From Rarobacter incanus (GTDB lineage Bacteria; Actinomycetota; Actinomycetes; Actinomycetales; Cellulomonadaceae): DNA of 64,000 nt. The notes below the pieces were generated by a model. It saw nothing but the letters and a program-made list of their open reading frames with translations. It was not told where the DNA came from and did not search any database. Numbering within the stretch: the stretch's first letter is position 1; each line of letters starts with the position of its first letter. This document shows positions 8,371-15,903 of the stretch, piece by piece. Location: positions 992,001 to 1,056,000 of the forward strand of contig NZ_VFNV01000001.1 in assembly GCF_006715765.1 (NCBI RefSeq). Reading direction: 5' to 3'. The position numbers were made by a program, and so were the translations under genes.

Positions 8371-9810
8371 ATGCACCCGTTTACCCCCATGCGTCGTATC
8401 GTGGCCACCACTCTAGTTGTCGTGCTTGCGGCGGCGACCGGTGCCACAGATTCGGCGGCCGCTGGCGCAGCGGCGAGCGGCCCCTCCACGAAGTCAGGTT
8501 TGGCTCTCGATCTCGCTCGAAGGACCGTTGGCGACGATGCGGCTACCCAGGCCGTGCGCAAAAAGCGCGCAGCGAAGTCATTTCGGATTACGGGGGCAGG
8601 CTACGGACACGGCGTAGGCATGTCTCAATACGGGGCCTACCAACTGGCGCGGCAGGGAAAATCCGCCGCGAAGATTCTGCAGTATTACTACAAGAACACT
8701 TCGGTAGAGGCAGTCAAGGTTCCCCGGACCATCTCGGTCCAGGTATTCGGTCCCGAACCTTACGCCTTTAGCGGCTATGCCGACCGGGCCCGCGTCACAA
8801 CCGTGAGCGTGCGGAAGGGTGAATGGCGACTCGTCGATCGCGACGGTGACATCATCTACCCGCGCGACGGCGTCGCTAGCAGGAAGCTCTCAGTGCGCTT
8901 CAACGCTACGGGAACAAAGGTACGCGCAACCGTCTATGCCGGATCGAAAAAGAAAGAGTCCTTCACCGCGCGGGAGATCCGTTTCCAGTGGACCGGGACA
9001 GAATCACTCGAAGGAAGTGACGCCGTGGCCGTGGTGCAGGGGGCGAACGGCACCTATCGGCACGGAGAACTAGTCGCGACTTCCATTCGCAAGCGGATCA
9101 ATATAACGAATCGGCTCGCGTTGACGCACTACCTCTACGGCATATCAGAGATGCCGTCACTGTGGGGCACCGATGCGAATCGGGGCATCGCGGCGCTTTC
9201 CGCCCAAGCGATCACCGCTCGCAGCTATGCATTGGTGCGCATGCGCGTGTCAGCATCAGCTCCCGCGGGCAAGCTGCGCAAGGGCTGCAATTGTCATCTG
9301 GTCGATGACGTGCGGGATCAAAATTACACCGGATGGAAGAAGGAGGGAGAGAAGTCCGCGAATACCAATGTCGGCAGGCTGTGGACTTCCGCAGTCGATT
9401 CGACGGTAAACAAAGACGGGGAACAGGTGCTGCTGTACGCCGGGAAGCCGATCGCTACGTACTATTACTCGTCCTCCGGTGGGGCAACCGCGAACGTCGG
9501 GGACGTTTGGGGTGGTTCCGTTCCCTATCTTCGCTCCGTCCCGGACAAGGCAAGCCTGTCCGCGCCCGGTAACAGGATGAAGAAATGGAAGCGAACGGTA
9601 CCCGCCCGCACCGTCGCCGCAGCCTTCGGCCTGAAGTCAGTGGTCAGCGTCAAGGTCATCCGCCGGTACAAGTCGGGCCAGGTAAAGACATTGCTCGCGA
9701 CATCCCCCAGCGGCAAGCGAGTAAAGCTAACCGCGAAATCCGACCAGTTCCGTTCCCGCCTCGGATCATTGCCGTCTGCCTGGATATCCTCCCTCAAGCC
9801 CGGATATTGA
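8371..9810 (+). CDS. Secreted SpoIID/LytB-domain protein
   Basis: 479 residues with a good signal peptide (basic MRR, hydrophobic core, Ala-rich cleavage region near residue 30). The motif GYGHGVGMSQYGA at residues 78-89 and LALTHYLYGISEMP, ALSAQAITARSYAL and YYYSSSGGATANV downstream are the conserved blocks of the SpoIID/LytB family; in Bacillus SpoIID is a lytic transglycosylase that cuts denuded glycan strands. In this protein the domain probably acts on wall peptidoglycan outside the cell. The C-terminal part is basic. The start is supported by GGAG at 8361-8364. MtrA-like boxes precede it, which would fit co-regulation with the amidase at 18487. Confidence 0.87.
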   Translation: MHPFTPMRRIVATTLVVVLAAATGATDSAAAGAAASGPSTKSGLALDLARRTVGDDAATQAVRKKRAAKSFRITGAGYGHGVGMSQYGAYQLARQGKSAAKILQYYYKNTSVEAVKVPRTISVQVFGPEPYAFSGYADRARVTTVSVRKGEWRLVDRDGDIIYPRDGVASRKLSVRFNATGTKVRATVYAGSKKKESFTAREIRFQWTGTESLEGSDAVAVVQGANGTYRHGELVATSIRKRINITNRLALTHYLYGISEMPSLWGTDANRGIAALSAQAITARSYALVRMRVSASAPAGKLRKGCNCHLVDDVRDQNYTGWKKEGEKSANTNVGRLWTSAVDSTVNKDGEQVLLYAGKPIATYYYSSSGGATANVGDVWGGSVPYLRSVPDKASLSAPGNRMKKWKRTVPARTVAAAFGLKSVVSVKVIRRYKSGQVKTLLATSPSGKRVKLTAKSDQFRSRLGSLPSAWISSLKPGY

Positions 9811-10138
9811 TTCGAGGCGCGATAGCGGCCACCTCCGCCGGCTGCGATCCGTTGTGTTAGAAGCGGAAAGGAGCACGTTGTGGTGCTTTGTGGCGAACTC
9901 ATTGACGGGGATGCGGGGCCGGATTCTGCGGGTGGGGGGTGGCCACGCGGTTGTGGAGGCGAGGCTGAGCGGCAGGGCGAGCGGTAGGTGTCACAAACTG
10001 CTCGTTGTGGACGCGTATGTGGACGCGATCTGTGACCGTGCTGCTGGTGGGGCCGGTGGCTGGCGGCTGTGCGCTGTGGCGGCGTGACTTTACCTGTCAC
10101 CTATCCGTGCCGCAGTCCCCCGAGCGCAAGGAACGACC

Positions 10139-10258
10139 CGTAGGCTCGTAGGCTCGTAGGCTCGTAGGCTCGCAGGCTCGCAGGCTCGCAGGCCCGCAGG
10201 CTCGCAGGCCCGTGGGTTCGTGGGTTCGTGGGTTCGTGGGTTCGTATGCTCGTATGCC
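10139..10258 (+). repeat. Minisatellite: fifteen tandem copies of an 8-bp unit (CGTAGGCT and variants)
   Basis: The array runs without interruption: four CGTAGGCT, five CGCAGGCY, four CGTGGGTT and two CGTATGCY units. Variants are grouped in blocks, the pattern expected from slipped-strand expansion. The unit length is not a multiple of three, so any reading frame through it would change with each copy. Confidence 0.95.
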
Positions 10259-10389
10259 CACGGCCCCCCTACTCGGGCTATCGCGGCGCGCTCAAACGCG
10301 CAGCCGCAGTGGTAGGTGAAGCCACGATCCCGGTCGGAAGCGTAACCAAAGTCGAGACTGTGAATGCGACTGCGAGTATGACAGGGCTC

Positions 10390-10442
10390 CGATAGCACCA
10401 CTGCCACCAACATGACCACCACCGCGATAGCACCACTGCCAC
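10390..10442 (+). repeat. Tandem duplication, 35-bp period
   Basis: The 18-mer CGATAGCACCACTGCCAC occurs at 10390-10407 and 10425-10442 and each copy is followed by a similar ACATGAC/GCATGAC segment. It lies in non-coding DNA. Confidence 0.85.
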
Positions 10443-10543
10443 GAGCATGACGAAACTGCGGCGGCAAGTGTCCCATCGCACCGATAACCGATTCCGCGCG
10501 CGGGAAGGAATGCAGGGTGACGAAGCGCTTGACCAAGTACAGG

Positions 10544-10549
10544 TAGGCT
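10544..10549 (+). promoter_or_regulatory. Putative -10 element of a leaderless transcript
   Basis: TAGGCT ends six bases before the GTG at 10556, the spacing seen for leaderless actinobacterial genes. The same hexamer occurs inside the 8-bp array 290 bases upstream. Confidence 0.4.
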
Positions 10550-10555
10550 CGATAC

Positions 10556-11635
10556 GTGCGAGTCTTTTCATGTTCCCGCTGCGGGAGTCTTGTCAATTTC
10601 GAAGATGCCAGGTGCCTGACCTGCGGTGCGGCGCTAGGGTATGTTCACGGCGTCGACCGTATGCGCGCTCTCGGAACGGACGGGCAGGCTACGTGGGCGG
10701 GTGCCCAGTGGCGCCGCTGCGCGGAATCCGACGGCGGTTGCAATTGGCTCGTTCGCACATCGGACCCGGATCCTGAATGCGCCGCATGTCGGCTGATTCG
10801 CCGCCGACCCGCCGATAATGACGAAACCGGTCAGGGGCTCCTATCTCAGGCGAAAGTCGCGGAGCGCAGGCTCCTGTTCCAGCTCCTCGAGCACTCTCTC
10901 CCGATCACCTCAGCCCGCGAAGCCGAGGGAGGGCTAGCATTCGATCTTCTATCGTCCACTTCTGAGGGTGAGAAGGTGGTGACCGGCCACGCCGACGGGA
11001 TCGTCACCATTGACTTGGACGAGGTCGGGGACGCCTACAGAGAATCGATTCGCGTTGAGTTCGGCGAGCCATATAGGACGATGCTCGGTCACTTCCGCCA
11101 CGAAATTGGGCACTACTACTGGCAAGTTATCGTCGCAGACTCCCCCGTGATTGACGAGTTCCGGGACATCTTTGGTGACGAGCGCGAATCGTACGCCGAT
11201 GCGATCGAGCGCCACTACTCCGAAGGCACTCCCCCGAACTGGCAGGACAATTTCATTTCGGAATACGCCACGATGCACCCATGGGAAGACTTCGCGGAAT
11301 CCTGGGCCCATTACCTGCACATCACAGATACACTGCAGACGGCAGCATCGTTCCGGATGCGCCTTGGCGGGCTAGTCGGCGACAAGTTGGCCGATTCGCT
11401 CAAGGGAACCTTGACCACCGCGCCGGATCTGTCCATGACCGGATACCACAACGTCGATTTCGGACGGATCCTCGATACCTGGCACCCGCTCGCGCTTGCG
11501 TTCAACCAAATCAACAGGTCCATGGGCAAGGCAGATTTGTACCCTTTCGTCATTCCTGCACCAGTGCGCAAGAAAATGACATTTGTGCACGAGGTTATCG
11601 GCGCCTATGTCCGCTTGCACCAAACGGAGCAGTAA
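10556..11635 (+). CDS. Zinc-ribbon plus putative zinc-metallopeptidase (DUF2248-like)
   Basis: 359 residues. The first 85 contain Cys pairs (CSRC, CLTC, CAAC) forming one or two zinc ribbons. The rest matches the zinc-binding metallopeptidase-like family: the motif HEIGHYYW at residues 182-189 provides the HExxH zinc ligands and catalytic Glu, with DERESYADAIERHY and MHPWEDFAESWAHYLHI downstream, the latter giving the likely third acidic ligand. No signal peptide or membrane segment, so the protein is probably cytosolic. Substrate unknown. It stands alone between a repeat array and a strong terminator hairpin, with no obvious partner gene. Confidence 0.8.
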   Translation: MRVFSCSRCGSLVNFEDARCLTCGAALGYVHGVDRMRALGTDGQATWAGAQWRRCAESDGGCNWLVRTSDPDPECAACRLIRRRPADNDETGQGLLSQAKVAERRLLFQLLEHSLPITSAREAEGGLAFDLLSSTSEGEKVVTGHADGIVTIDLDEVGDAYRESIRVEFGEPYRTMLGHFRHEIGHYYWQVIVADSPVIDEFRDIFGDERESYADAIERHYSEGTPPNWQDNFISEYATMHPWEDFAESWAHYLHITDTLQTAASFRMRLGGLVGDKLADSLKGTLTTAPDLSMTGYHNVDFGRILDTWHPLALAFNQINRSMGKADLYPFVIPAPVRKKMTFVHEVIGAYVRLHQTEQ

Positions 11636-11667
11636 GCCTAAAACCAGCCAAGGGACCGCGCGCGACA

Positions 11668-11697
11668 CAACGGTGTGCTGCAGAGCAGCAACCGTTG
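11668..11697. terminator. Stem-loop between convergent genes, possibly bidirectional
   Basis: CAACGGT at 11668-11674 pairs with ACCGTTG at 11691-11697, and inside it GCTGC pairs with GCAGC around an AGA loop. It lies between the metallopeptidase gene and the convergent nucleotidyltransferase gene. There is no clear T-run. Confidence 0.6.
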
Positions 11698-11749
11698 AAC
11701 CGATCAGTCGGCAGGTCCACGCGCCGTGCGCCAAACACGCGGCGCGGAA

Positions 11750-12436
11750 TTAGGAAACGTGCTCGTTCGCCCGAATCAAGTCTTCGGCGAAGTCGACCTC
11801 GACCGCATAAAGATCGGAAATGTCCACGGGAGTCACCTTCATGCCGTCCTTCTCGATTGACAATTCGATCCCTCCCTCGAAGTATTCCTGATCCGCAACC
11901 TCTTCGAGGCGCTTAATAAGGGCGGCCTTATCGCCGCTTCCCACGTAGTTGATGCCGATTGCTTCTCCCAATCCGCCGACGACCTGCTTCGATAGCTTCG
12001 CGATGAACCCATCGGCGTCAACGGTGTACTTGACTTCTTCCTCGGCTACCTGAGAGGTGTTGACCGCAACGACGGATTCATCGCGCTCAATGTAAGGACG
12101 GAGGCGTTCAAGGATCGCCGGGTCGAAGACAACGTCGCCGTTCATCCACAACAGCCCGCCGGGAGCACTTGCCCGCAACAGCCGCATCAGCGACTTGGAG
12201 GTATTTGTGCGGTCGAACTCCTCATTATAAACGAATACGGCCCGAGGGTGTGACTCCATGATCATCTCGAGCTTGAATCCCACAACGACATACACCTGTG
12301 CATCCGGGAAGACCTCCGCGATGTTACCGAACTGCTGACCCATGATGGTCCGGCCATCGTTGAGCGGTGTCAACGACTTAGGGAACGGTTTACCCAAACG
12401 AGTTCCCATACCAGCAGCCAGAATTCCAACCTGCAT
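11750..12436 (-). CDS. Sugar/alcohol-phosphate nucleotidyltransferase (LicC-like NTP transferase)
   Basis: 228 residues from the ATG at 12436, preceded by GGTGAGG at a 9-base spacing; an earlier in-frame ATG at 12445 has no room for a ribosome-binding site. The N-terminus GILAAGMGTRLGKPFPKSL is the nucleotide-binding and catalytic signature of NTP transferases, and LLWMNGDVVFDP carries the metal-binding Asp. The short length and the details resemble LicC-type phosphocholine cytidylyltransferases, but glycerol- or sugar-phosphate substrates are equally possible. It lies 69 bases downstream of the Wzt/Wzm pair on the same strand, suggesting it activates a building block for the exported polymer. 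Confidence 0.75.
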   Translation of the reverse strand: MQVGILAAGMGTRLGKPFPKSLTPLNDGRTIMGQQFGNIAEVFPDAQVYVVVGFKLEMIMESHPRAVFVYNEEFDRTNTSKSLMRLLRASAPGGLLWMNGDVVFDPAILERLRPYIERDESVVAVNTSQVAEEEVKYTVDADGFIAKLSKQVVGGLGEAIGINYVGSGDKAALIKRLEEVADQEYFEGGIELSIEKDGMKVTPVDISDLYAVEVDFAEDLIRANEHVS

Positions 12437-12505
12437 ATGCCTCATCCTCACCTTGGAGGCCCCAAGGGCCCGAGTGTTGTTCGTCACGCTTGTCGGCGCA
12501 CAACC

Positions 12506-13495
12506 CTAAACTTTACCGGATTCCCATTTCTCGGCCTCGGCCGCGCGGCGCGCCCGCCGTTCCATCCGCTTCCGCCGCTTCTCTCGTCGCAACTCCAAGA
12601 CGTGCTTGCGGTATGCCTCGGCGACCTCGTCCACGTCGCCGTCCATGCGGATCTCGCCCTTGTCGAGCCAGATGGCGCGGGTACACATTTCCGAAATGGT
12701 CTTCGCCGAGTGACTGACGATGAACACGGTCCCCGCGGACTCGCGAATAGCAGTGATACGGCGTTCGCACTTCTCACGGAAGGCGGCATCGCCGGTGGCG
12801 AGGGCCTCGTCCACAACCAAGATGTCTGGTACTACTGCCGTCGAAATCGCGAATCGCAATCGAGCGCCCATCCCGCTCGAATACGTCGACATGGGCAGGT
12901 AGACGGCATCGCCAATCTCCGAAAATCGAACGATCTGGCGGAACTTCTTTTTCACCTCGGACCGCTTCATACCGAGCGCCAAGCAACCCAGCATCACGTT
13001 GCGTTCCCCCGTGAGGTTGCGCATCAATGCAGCCCCCACGCCCATCAAGGAGATAGTGCCGCGGGCATAGACTCTGCCCTGGGACAGCGGTTGCAGTCCG
13101 CAGATTGCGCGCAGCAGCGTCGATTTGCCCGACCCATTCGACCCCAAGATACCGATCGATTCACCGTCGTAGGCTGTGAACGACACACCGCGGACTGCGT
13201 GGACCTCGGTGGTGCCAACCGACGACAGCTTCATCCCGCGCCGAGCTATGCGTTTCCACAGCGGGTCATTGCGATGCGCGCGAACTTTGCCGCCTTTGGA
13301 ACCAATGATCAAGTAGTTGACGTGCACGTCGTCCAGGATTACGGAGGGAACGCGCGGCTTGCCCTCGCCCTGCGCGGTCGGCGCACCCTGCGCGACGGCG
13401 GCGTCCTGTGCAACGGCGGCGTCCTGGGCAACGGCGGCACCCTGCGCGGTCGGCGCACCGATCACGGCGTCGCGCGGGGACTCATTCGCGGCCAT
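12506..13495 (-). CDS. Polysaccharide/teichoic acid export ABC transporter ATP-binding protein (Wzt/TagH-like)
   Basis: 329 residues from an ATG at 13495 inside the 3' end of the permease gene (14-base overlap). Residues 13-43 are an Ala/Gln repeat (AVAQDA units). The ATPase follows: Walker A LGSNGSGKST at residues 117-126, signature YSSGMGARL, Walker B ILVVDEALATGD. The DEALATGDAAF wording and the position after a Wzm-like permease are typical of transporters exporting O-antigen, teichoic acid or galactan. The carbohydrate-binding C-terminal domain of long Wzt proteins is absent; a basic, coiled tail rich in RREKRRKRMERR ends the protein instead. Confidence 0.9.
   Translation of the reverse strand: MAANESPRDAVIGAPTAQGAAVAQDAAVAQDAAVAQGAPTAQGEGKPRVPSVILDDVHVNYLIIGSKGGKVRAHRNDPLWKRIARRGMKLSSVGTTEVHAVRGVSFTAYDGESIGILGSNGSGKSTLLRAICGLQPLSQGRVYARGTISLMGVGAALMRNLTGERNVMLGCLALGMKRSEVKKKFRQIVRFSEIGDAVYLPMSTYSSGMGARLRFAISTAVVPDILVVDEALATGDAAFREKCERRITAIRESAGTVFIVSHSAKTISEMCTRAIWLDKGEIRMDGDVDEVAEAYRKHVLELRREKRRKRMERRARRAAEAEKWESGKV
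13368..13459 (-). repeat. 18-bp-based repeats in the Wzt N-terminus
   Basis: The segment encodes repeated AVAQDA/AQGAPTA units. Both ends carry the same 20-mer (13368-13387 and 13440-13459), with units CCTGNGCRACGGCGGCGT between. Copy number probably varies. Confidence 0.8.
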
Positions 13496-14447
13496 AGCGT
13501 GCCTCCGCTCGCCAGAAGTAGATGAGGCCGATGACCATTGCCGCGGCGGCCCAACCCACACCCCACAGCCACAGCGACCACTCGAATGGAATTGTCGGCT
13601 CGTTGAGTGTCACCTGTCGCACCAGCTCCAGCAAGACGGCCACCGGCTGGTACTTCAAAATTGCCACGATCGTGGGGTTGCTGAAGTAGTGCATCACCGG
13701 GAATATGGCGCCGGAACCGTACATGACGAGTCGCAAGCAAAATGGGACGAGGCGCGCCAGATCCGGGATGAACGCCACCCAACGGGCAACAATGAATGCG
13801 CAGCCCAGGGAGAAGAAGAATGCGATGATCAACGCAACGGGGAGCAGCAACAGATCCCAGCCCCAGTGGACTGGTTTCGCGTTGTGCAGCGCGCCCGAGA
13901 GTTTGATGATTATCAGCATCGCCACCATCTCGGGGATGAAGAACGCGAACTCCGTGATCGTCTGCGAAATCGGCAGCACGGCCCGGGGAAACGGCAGCGA
14001 CTTCATCAAACCGCTGCCCTTGCGGATCGATTTGCCGCCGTTGCCAATCACGTCACCAAAGAACCGGAAGGTGAACACGCCGGTGACAATGAAGGCAACG
14101 ACGTTTTCGACGCCACGCGTCGTCCCCAGCATGACGCCGAAGACCAAGATGTAAACGAGGGAATTGAGAATCGGATTGAGGAAGTTCCAGATCTGCCCCA
14201 GGTAGGAATTGCGGTTCAAGGATGACGCCTGGGCGAACCCCAGTTCACCCGCGAACGGCAACCATTTGCCGATGCTACGGACATAGGCGGGCAATGACTC
14301 CCGTCGGCCCACCGGATGAAGCCCGTAGCGAGCCGCTAGTTGAGCCGGCGATAGATCCTCGTCGCGTTTCGCAGCGAGAGCGGCGCTACCCGCACTGTGC
14401 GCGGCGTCAGCCCCAGCGGCTCGCGCCTCACCCGAATCACGGTTCAA
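13482..14447 (-). CDS. Polysaccharide/teichoic acid ABC transporter permease (Wzm/TagG-like)
   Basis: 321 residues. After a hydrophilic Ala-rich N-terminus (about 60 residues) come six predicted membrane segments of the ABC-2 export type. RNSYLGQIWNFLNPILNSLVYILVFG is split across the first helix and is the family signature, and FFSLGCAFIVARWVAFIPDL and LKYQPVAVLLELVRQ follow. With the overlapping ATP-binding gene it should export a lipid-linked polymer from the cytosol. The promoter would lie between 14448 and 14568, divergent from a glycerophosphotransferase gene. Confidence 0.9.
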   Translation of the reverse strand: MNRDSGEARAAGADAAHSAGSAALAAKRDEDLSPAQLAARYGLHPVGRRESLPAYVRSIGKWLPFAGELGFAQASSLNRNSYLGQIWNFLNPILNSLVYILVFGVMLGTTRGVENVVAFIVTGVFTFRFFGDVIGNGGKSIRKGSGLMKSLPFPRAVLPISQTITEFAFFIPEMVAMLIIIKLSGALHNAKPVHWGWDLLLLPVALIIAFFFSLGCAFIVARWVAFIPDLARLVPFCLRLVMYGSGAIFPVMHYFSNPTIVAILKYQPVAVLLELVRQVTLNEPTIPFEWSLWLWGVGWAAAAMVIGLIYFWRAEARYGRE

Positions 14448-14556
14448 AGTTTCTTTGTTCCCGTCTCAGTCATGGTCGCGTCACCGCGACCCCGCCATGT
14501 TTTCCGCCCCTGCGGCGTTTGCGTACCCTACAGCGTACAAGACCCAGGGCACTGGG

Positions 14557-14562
14557 TATGCT
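14557..14562 (+). promoter_or_regulatory. Putative -10 element of a leaderless transcript
   Basis: TATGCT is followed after six bases by the GTG at 14569. No Shine-Dalgarno sequence is present, consistent with a leaderless mRNA. Confidence 0.45.
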
Positions 14563-14568
14563 GAGAGC

Positions 14569-15861
14569 GTGCCAAACCCGATTCATGCGATCCGCGAGGC
14601 GGGCGCGGCAACAGCTTCGCGGCTCGCGGCCGCGACCCGCCGCAATCCCCGCATACGCGCCTTACTTGCTCGCGCGCGCGAATCCGCGCTCAAGCTTCGC
14701 GACGACGTCGTGCCAGTCGAAATCGACAAGGATCTGGTCTTCTTCGCTTCTTTCTCCGGCAGATCGGTCGGCGGATCCCCGCTCGCGGTCTTCCTGGAAT
14801 TGGCCAATGATGGGTCTCGAGCTGATCTGCGATTCGTGTGGGCGGTGCGCGACCGCGCCGAGGCACTGCGCCAGCATCCCTACTTAGACTCGCCCCGCGT
14901 ATCGCTAGTGCAATACGGGTCGCGCCGCTGCGCTGCCGCGATGCGCAGGGCCGGAGTGTGGGTGTCATCCACAACGCTGCCCGAACACATTCGTTTGCGA
15001 CCCGGGCAGCAGTATATTCAAACGTGGCATGGCACTCCCTTCAAGCGCCTCGGCCGCGACATCGCTGGCACATCCGCCGGGGCCAACGGTCACGACTTCG
15101 CGCGCCGCTACGCGCGCGACGCGGCGCGGATGTCCATACTCGTATCGGGATCGCAATTCACCGATCGAGTCTTTACAACCGCCTTCTCGCTCGACACGAT
15201 GGGCAACGAGCGGATACTCGCGCACACCGGGAACCCTCGTAACGACCCATTGGTTCGTGTGGCTGATGCAACCCCCGCCCAAGCGCGCGCCGCACGGGAC
15301 GCCGCACGAGCGAAACTGGGGCTGCCACGCGACGGGGCGCTCGTCCTTTATGCCCCCACGTGGCGCGACGATATGCCCGCAACCTCGCGCGGTTACCGTT
15401 TCACGGTGCCCCTCGATGTAAAGGCGCTGCGCGCGGCATGGGGAAACGACGTATCCTTCATCTTCCGCGCGCACTACCTCATGGCGGCCGCGTGGGACTT
15501 GGACGGGTTGGAAGGAATTGTGTACGACAGGTCCGCCGCCGACGATGTCAACGACGTGATGGTGGCCGCGGACGCGTTGATAACCGACTATTCGAGCATC
15601 TTTTTCGACTACGCCCTACTGCAACGCCCCATGTATTTCTTCGCCCCGGACCTGCAGCACTACGCGCAGGTTTCACGCGGGCTGTATTTCCCTCCCGAAC
15701 AATTGCCCGGGCCGGTGGCAACCACAATGGACGAACTAGCGTCCTGTACCGCGCCCGATCAAGCGGGACGCACCGATACCTCGGCGTTCACCCGCGAATT
15801 CGCCACCTACGAGCGCGGCACGGCCAGTCGGCAAATCATCGAACGGGTCTGGCCCCGGTAG
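14569..15861 (+). CDS. CDP-glycerol glycerophosphotransferase-family enzyme
   Basis: 430 residues from the GTG at 14569; longer starts (14455, 14497) would run through the promoter region. The protein carries the Glyphos_transf blocks: QTWHGTPFKRLGRD with the catalytic-type His at about residue 154, LYAPTWRDD, FIFRAHYL and the CDP-binding ALITDYSSIFFDYALLQRP. This family (TagB, TagF, TarL) transfers glycerol- or ribitol-phosphate from CDP-polyol to a lipid-linked acceptor on the inner membrane face. No membrane segments. A single domain of this size fits a primase/short-chain enzyme as well as a polymerase. It is transcribed away from the export transporter. Confidence 0.88.
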   Translation: MPNPIHAIREAGAATASRLAAATRRNPRIRALLARARESALKLRDDVVPVEIDKDLVFFASFSGRSVGGSPLAVFLELANDGSRADLRFVWAVRDRAEALRQHPYLDSPRVSLVQYGSRRCAAAMRRAGVWVSSTTLPEHIRLRPGQQYIQTWHGTPFKRLGRDIAGTSAGANGHDFARRYARDAARMSILVSGSQFTDRVFTTAFSLDTMGNERILAHTGNPRNDPLVRVADATPAQARAARDAARAKLGLPRDGALVLYAPTWRDDMPATSRGYRFTVPLDVKALRAAWGNDVSFIFRAHYLMAAAWDLDGLEGIVYDRSAADDVNDVMVAADALITDYSSIFFDYALLQRPMYFFAPDLQHYAQVSRGLYFPPEQLPGPVATTMDELASCTAPDQAGRTDTSAFTREFATYERGTASRQIIERVWPR

Positions 15862-15875
15862 CGGCCGGGCACCGC
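15850..15875 (+). repeat. 26-bp direct repeat, copy 1
   Basis: Identical to 15912-15937. It spans the stop codon of the gene at 14569. Confidence 0.9.
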
Positions 15876-15885
15876 CGCGCGGCGG
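15872..15885. terminator. Palindromic hairpin between convergent genes
   Basis: CCGCCGC followed directly by GCGGCGG forms a perfect 14-bp palindrome in the 42-base gap between convergent genes. There is no T-run, so terminator function is inferred from position. Confidence 0.4.
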
Positions 15886-15903
15886 CCGCGCCGAGCGTTT
15901 CCG

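Larger units (their letters stand above)
9811..10555. other. 745-bp repeat-rich non-coding region
   Basis: The left part (to about 10090) is G-rich on the plus strand and holds only weak ORFs, possibly a decayed gene. The centre is a 15-copy 8-bp tandem array (10139-10258). The right part contains a 35-bp tandem duplication (10390-10450 area). No RNA gene was recognised. The end carries a -10-like TAGGCT before the metallopeptidase gene. Confidence 0.6.

Noticed and set aside
6022-9810. Sporulation locus suggested by SpoIIM- and SpoIID-like genes
   Set aside because: Both families occur in non-sporulating actinobacteria and no other sporulation genes are present.
9854-10087. Small ORF after the SpoIID-like gene
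   Set aside because: No motif, G-rich composition and no conserved start; treated as possible gene remnant only.
10139-10258. CRISPR-like array
   Set aside because: Units are 8 bp and contiguous, without spacers or cas genes.
10090-10596. Minus-strand ORF of 168 codons reading through the 8-bp array
   Set aside because: The 8-bp unit keeps every frame open, so length is not evidence. There is no family motif and it overlaps the promoter of the metallopeptidase gene.
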